9,530 nt of DNA from contig JAWWBX010000161.1 of NCBI GenBank assembly GCA_033720735.1, positions 1-9,530 of the forward strand, read 5' to 3'. Shown one piece after another: positions 6,720 through 9,530 of the stretch. Source of the DNA: B8-G4 sp033720735 (GTDB lineage: Bacteria > Bacteroidota > Bacteroidia > Chitinophagales > Saprospiraceae). Each line of letters starts with the position of its first letter. Positions within the stretch are counted from its first letter, which is position 1. The position numbers and the translations under genes were made by a program. The notes under the pieces are model-generated. The model ran no database searches, was not told the DNA's origin, and was given only the letters and a program-made list of their open reading frames with translations.

Positions 6720-8999
6720 ATGCATTACATTCTTGCTGCAGCGTTTTGCTGCCTGGTGTTCCTCGCCTGCCAGCCCGGTGCTGATCAATCGGATATGGAA
6801 CCGTTTACCCGCGAAGTGGATAGTTTGCTCGCCCAAATGACCCTTGAAGAAAAGGTCGGACAGCTCAACATGTACAACGGCACCTGGGAATTTACCGGGC
6901 CGGTGCCCGCAGATGAGAGCAATCAGAAGAAAGCGGAAATGATCAAGAATGGTCAGGTCGGGGCCATGCTCAATGTGCTCACCGCTGAGGGTATCCGTGC
7001 TGCTCAGCAACTGGCAGTCGAGAACAGCCGCCTGGGAATCCCGCTCATGTTCGGCTACGATGTGATCCACGGCTACAAGACCATGTTTCCCATCCCGCTG
7101 GCGCAGGCGGCGAGCTGGGATACGGCCATGGCACGGCGTTCGTCGCAGATCGCGGCCCGGGAGATGACGGCGGCCGGGTTGCACTGGGCATTCGGCCCGA
7201 TGCTCGACGTAGCGCCGGACGGTCGCTGGGGCCGGATCATGGAAAGCGCCGGTGAAGATCCTCTGCTCAACGCGGTGTTCGGATGGGCGTGGATCGAGGG
7301 CCTCCAGGGCGATGATCTGTCCGATCTGCACACCGCAGCTGCCTGTGCCAAGCACTTTGCCGCGTATGGTTTTGCCGAAGCCGGGCTGGACTACTTCACC
7401 GTGGATATCAGTGATCAAACGCTTTACAATGTAGCCCTGCCTCCTTTCAAAATGGCCGTCGAAAGTGGTGTGGCCTCGGTCATGAACGCGTTCAATGAGA
7501 TCAACGGGATCCCGGCAACCGGACACAAAAAGCTGCAAAGGGATATCCTGAAAGGGGAGTGGAACTTTCCGGGCGTCGTCCTCTCCGACTGGGCATCGAT
7601 CAACGAACTGATCACGCACGGCTATTCCGCTGACCGACGGGAAGCCGCGATCGCGGCGATCACCGCCGGCAGCGATGTGGACATGGAATCCAGGATCTAC
7701 GAAGAGCAGCTTCCGGAGTTGGTGCGAAGCGGGGTGGTCGACGAAGCATTGCTCGATGATGCCGTCCGCCGGGTGCTGACCCTGAAGTTCAAGTTGGGAT
7801 TGTTCGATGACCCGTATCGCTACTCGGACGCACAGCGCGAACAGGAAACCTTGCTGGCAGCCGAGCATCTGACAGCAGCCCGGGAGGTCGGCGCGGCCTC
7901 GATCGTGCTGCTCAGGAACGAAGGCAATCTGCTGCCACTATCTGCGACCACCAAGCGGATTGCAGTGATCGGCCAGTTGGCAAACAGCAAGGACGTGGTG
8001 CTCGGAAGCTGGCGTGCGCAAGCCGACGCTGATTCGGGCGTGTCGATCCTAGAAGGGATCCGCGATGCGGTGGCGACGGGATCGACCGTAGAATTTGCCC
8101 AGGGTTACAATCTGGTGGAGGGCAGACGTTCCTTTATCTACGACCTCAACCTGGTGGAAGGCGACCGCTCGGGATTTCCGGAGGCCATCCGGCTGGCGGC
8201 TCAGTCCGATGTGGTGATCATGGTGATCGGTGAGGACTGCTACCAGACGGGTGAAGGCCGAAGCCAGGTCGATATTGGGCTCAAGGGCAATCAAAGCGAA
8301 CTGGTCAACGAGATCCTCAAAGTCAATCAGAATGTGGTTGCCGTCCTGATGAATGGCCGTCCGCTGGCCATTCCCGAGATTGCCGGGTCGGTGCCGGCCA
8401 TCCTGGAGACCTGGTATCTCGGGTCGGAAATGGGGCATGCCGTGGCCGACGTCATTTTCGGCAACGTGAATCCCTCGGGCAAGTTGCCGGTGTCCTTCCC
8501 GCATCACACGGGCCAGGAACCCTTTTACTATTACAAGAAGAACTCCGGGCGACCGGTACCCAACGCCTTTGATGCGGGCATGGTCTTTTGGGCACACTAT
8601 ACGGACTCCAGCAATGAGGCCGTTTTTCCTTTCGGCTTCGGACTCAGTTACTCCAGTTTTGCATATGACGAACCGGAATTCTCGGTAGAGAATAGCGAGG
8701 TCAATGTGTCCGTCACCGTGACCAACACTAGCGAAGTAGCGGGCATTGAAACGGTCCAGGTCTACATCCGTGATATTGCGGCGTCGGAAACACAGCCGGT
8801 GCGCAGATTGGTGGATTTCAAAAGGGTAGCACTGGCAGGGGGTGAGTCGAGGCAAGTGCGTTTTACGCTCACCGCCGATCAATTGGGCTACTATCTCTCA
8901 AGCGGTCAGTTCATTACCGAAAGCGGCGTATTCGAGATCTTCGTGGGCGGCAATGTCCGCGACACCCGGTCCGGACGCGTCGAGGTCATCTTCGACTAG
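6720..8999 (+). CDS. bglX: BglX-type GH3 beta-glucosidase, probable lipoprotein
   Basis: 759 residues, close to the 765 of E. coli BglX. It hydrolyses terminal beta-D-glucosyl residues from oligosaccharides with retention. The N-terminus (residues 1-17) is a signal ending Val-Phe-Leu-Ala-Cys17, a permissive lipobox, so membrane anchoring is likely. TIM barrel, about 35-365: Met-Thr-Leu-Glu-Glu-Lys-Val-Gly-Gln near 40-48, Gly112-Tyr-Asp-Val-Ile-His-Gly118 (Asp114 binds sugar), Lys211-His212, and the nucleophile Asp290 in Ser-Asp-Trp. GH3 C-terminal domain, about 385-625: the acid/base is probably Glu512 in Thr-Gly-Glu-Gly-Arg-Ser. Fibronectin-III-like domain, about 670-759. All catalytic features are intact. 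The start lies 2 bases after the stop of the preceding gene, so the two are surely co-transcribed and probably translationally coupled. BglX-type enzymes vary in linkage preference; the linkage cannot be read here. Confidence 0.95.
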   Translation: MHYILAAAFCCLVFLACQPGADQSDMEPFTREVDSLLAQMTLEEKVGQLNMYNGTWEFTGPVPADESNQKKAEMIKNGQVGAMLNVLTAEGIRAAQQLAVENSRLGIPLMFGYDVIHGYKTMFPIPLAQAASWDTAMARRSSQIAAREMTAAGLHWAFGPMLDVAPDGRWGRIMESAGEDPLLNAVFGWAWIEGLQGDDLSDLHTAAACAKHFAAYGFAEAGLDYFTVDISDQTLYNVALPPFKMAVESGVASVMNAFNEINGIPATGHKKLQRDILKGEWNFPGVVLSDWASINELITHGYSADRREAAIAAITAGSDVDMESRIYEEQLPELVRSGVVDEALLDDAVRRVLTLKFKLGLFDDPYRYSDAQREQETLLAAEHLTAAREVGAASIVLLRNEGNLLPLSATTKRIAVIGQLANSKDVVLGSWRAQADADSGVSILEGIRDAVATGSTVEFAQGYNLVEGRRSFIYDLNLVEGDRSGFPEAIRLAAQSDVVIMVIGEDCYQTGEGRSQVDIGLKGNQSELVNEILKVNQNVVAVLMNGRPLAIPEIAGSVPAILETWYLGSEMGHAVADVIFGNVNPSGKLPVSFPHHTGQEPFYYYKKNSGRPVPNAFDAGMVFWAHYTDSSNEAVFPFGFGLSYSSFAYDEPEFSVENSEVNVSVTVTNTSEVAGIETVQVYIRDIAASETQPVRRLVDFKRVALAGGESRQVRFTLTADQLGYYLSSGQFITESGVFEIFVGGNVRDTRSGRVEVIFD

Positions 9000-9044
9000 T
9001 GCTTTGACACAATTGAACAAGTAGTTGTTGTGTCAAGGCACTAG
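8996..9044. terminator. Large imperfect inverted repeat between convergent genes
   Basis: A 17-base arm (8996-9012, starting CTAGTGCTTTG) pairs with 9028-9044 (ending CAAGGCACTAG) with a single G-T wobble, around a 15-base loop. The left arm includes the stop codon of the GH3 gene, and the right arm ends 6 bases before the stop of the convergent phosphodiesterase gene. No T-run follows on either strand, so it is not a classical intrinsic terminator. Its symmetry and position suggest a bidirectional 3'-end structure. Confidence 0.6.
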
Positions 9045-9050
9045 ACCCGA

Positions 9051-9530
9051 TCAAGGTCGCAGGACAATCGCAATCCGCTCAAACAATCCGTCGTGGTCTG
9101 CGGGTTGCAATCCCAGAATATGACACATCAGTGCGTAGATGTCAACGGCGTGCAAGGCCGGGGTCGACATTCCCTGCGCCAGCGCAGGGCCGGCGGCGAC
9201 AAAGATGCCGTGCATACTTTCGTGATCCGGGCGATAGCCATGATTTCCGCCCTGAAAGGTATTGGGATGCGTTGCGAAATATGCCCGCGTGGTGACCGAC
9301 CAGCCAGCATCAGCAATTCCGATGATCGGACTGATCCGGTAATGGTCGCGATAGTGGAGTTCCTGAGGTATCTCGGACTTGCGATAAACGGCGTAGTGCG
9401 GATGCGCACCTTGTAATGCCTGCAGGACGGCTGCTTCCTTCCCTGGCCTGGGCACGATATCCGTTACGGGGGTCCAGTTAACGATATCCGCATCCGTTTC
9501 AGGGTTGATGTAGTCGTCCAGGAAGATGAC
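9051..9530 (-). CDS. Alkaline-phosphatase-superfamily phosphodiesterase/nucleotide pyrophosphatase, C-terminal part
   Basis: The frame is open from the TGA at 9051-9053 to the window edge, giving 159 residues of a longer protein whose start lies beyond 9530. The GTG at 9455 is not a believable start, because homologous-looking sequence (Phe-Leu-Asp-Asp-Tyr-Ile-Asn-Pro) continues upstream of it. The segment Gly-Asn-His-Gly-Tyr-Arg-Pro, followed by Glu-Ser-Met-His-Gly-Ile-Phe-Val-Ala-Ala-Gly-Pro-Ala, is the C-terminal signature of ENPP/type I phosphodiesterases. The His of Asn-His-Gly-Tyr is a predicted zinc ligand, and Met-His-Gly-Ile-Phe stands where family members have Met-His-Pro-Ile-Phe. 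Such enzymes cleave phosphodiester or pyrophosphate bonds in nucleotides, and Bacteroidota versions are usually exported; the signal peptide would be outside the window. It is convergent with the GH3 gene, with a 51-base gap. Confidence 0.82.
   Translation of the reverse strand, partial: VIFLDDYINPETDADIVNWTPVTDIVPRPGKEAAVLQALQGAHPHYAVYRKSEIPQELHYRDHYRISPIIGIADAGWSVTTRAYFATHPNTFQGGNHGYRPDHESMHGIFVAAGPALAQGMSTPALHAVDIYALMCHILGLQPADHDGLFERIAIVLRP

Noticed and set aside
6708..7868. A 386-codon open frame on the - strand
   Set aside because: It is antisense to the catalytic barrel of the GH3 gene; its long open state follows from the GC-rich codon usage of the real gene.
8049..8882. A 277-codon open frame on the - strand
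   Set aside because: It is antisense to the GH3 C-terminal domains and shows no recognisable motif or start context.
9093..9416. A 107-codon open frame on the + strand near the right edge
   Set aside because: It is opposite the phosphodiesterase, whose ENPP signature is clear.

Overview
The window looks like chromosome of a moderately GC-rich Bacteroidota bacterium, perhaps of the Saprospiria/Lewinella type. This rests on several signs: a PorT-like outer-membrane barrel protein, a lipoprotein GH3 enzyme, a serine hydrolase fused to part of a GH3 domain (an architecture I associate with Bacteroidota), A-rich rather than purine-rich ribosome-binding regions, and two matches to the Bacteroidota -7 promoter consensus TAnnTTTG. 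The assignment to a lineage is inference; no rRNA or other marker gene is present.

Layout, left to right. Positions 1-139 hold a small hairpin and a probable promoter. 140-886 (+) encodes an exported outer-membrane beta-barrel protein and ends in a clear intrinsic terminator. The 411-base gap 887-1297 is almost filled by a symmetric element: two different 9-bp hairpins on the left are mirrored by their counterparts on the right, around a structured core. This has the form of a REP doublet/REPIN or MITE. 1298-3112 (-) encodes an exported class-C beta-lactamase-like serine hydrolase preceded by a GH3 C-terminal domain but without the GH3 catalytic barrel. A divergent promoter region (3113-3264) separates it from an operon on the + strand. 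That operon has a 1150-residue protein without signal peptide that resembles GH94-type (alpha/alpha)6-barrel enzymes (3265-6717), followed after 2 bases by a BglX-type GH3 beta-glucosidase lipoprotein (6720-8999). A large imperfect inverted repeat covers the end of the GH3 gene and the space to a convergent gene (9051 to the window edge, -). That last gene encodes the C-terminal part of an alkaline-phosphatase-superfamily phosphodiesterase/nucleotide pyrophosphatase.

How the genes may work together. The operon pairs an envelope beta-glucosidase with a large, apparently cytoplasmic GH94-like protein. This suggests handling of a beta-glucan or its oligosaccharides across two compartments. The most notable points are: the GH94-like protein keeps the fold landmarks but carries Glu-Trp-Asn-Asp where GH94 has Asp-Trp-Asn-Asp, and its phosphate-loop region is altered; the GH3/serine hydrolase has lost its catalytic GH3 half; and the REP-like element is unusually symmetric. 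None of the genes is a phage, defence or transposase gene.
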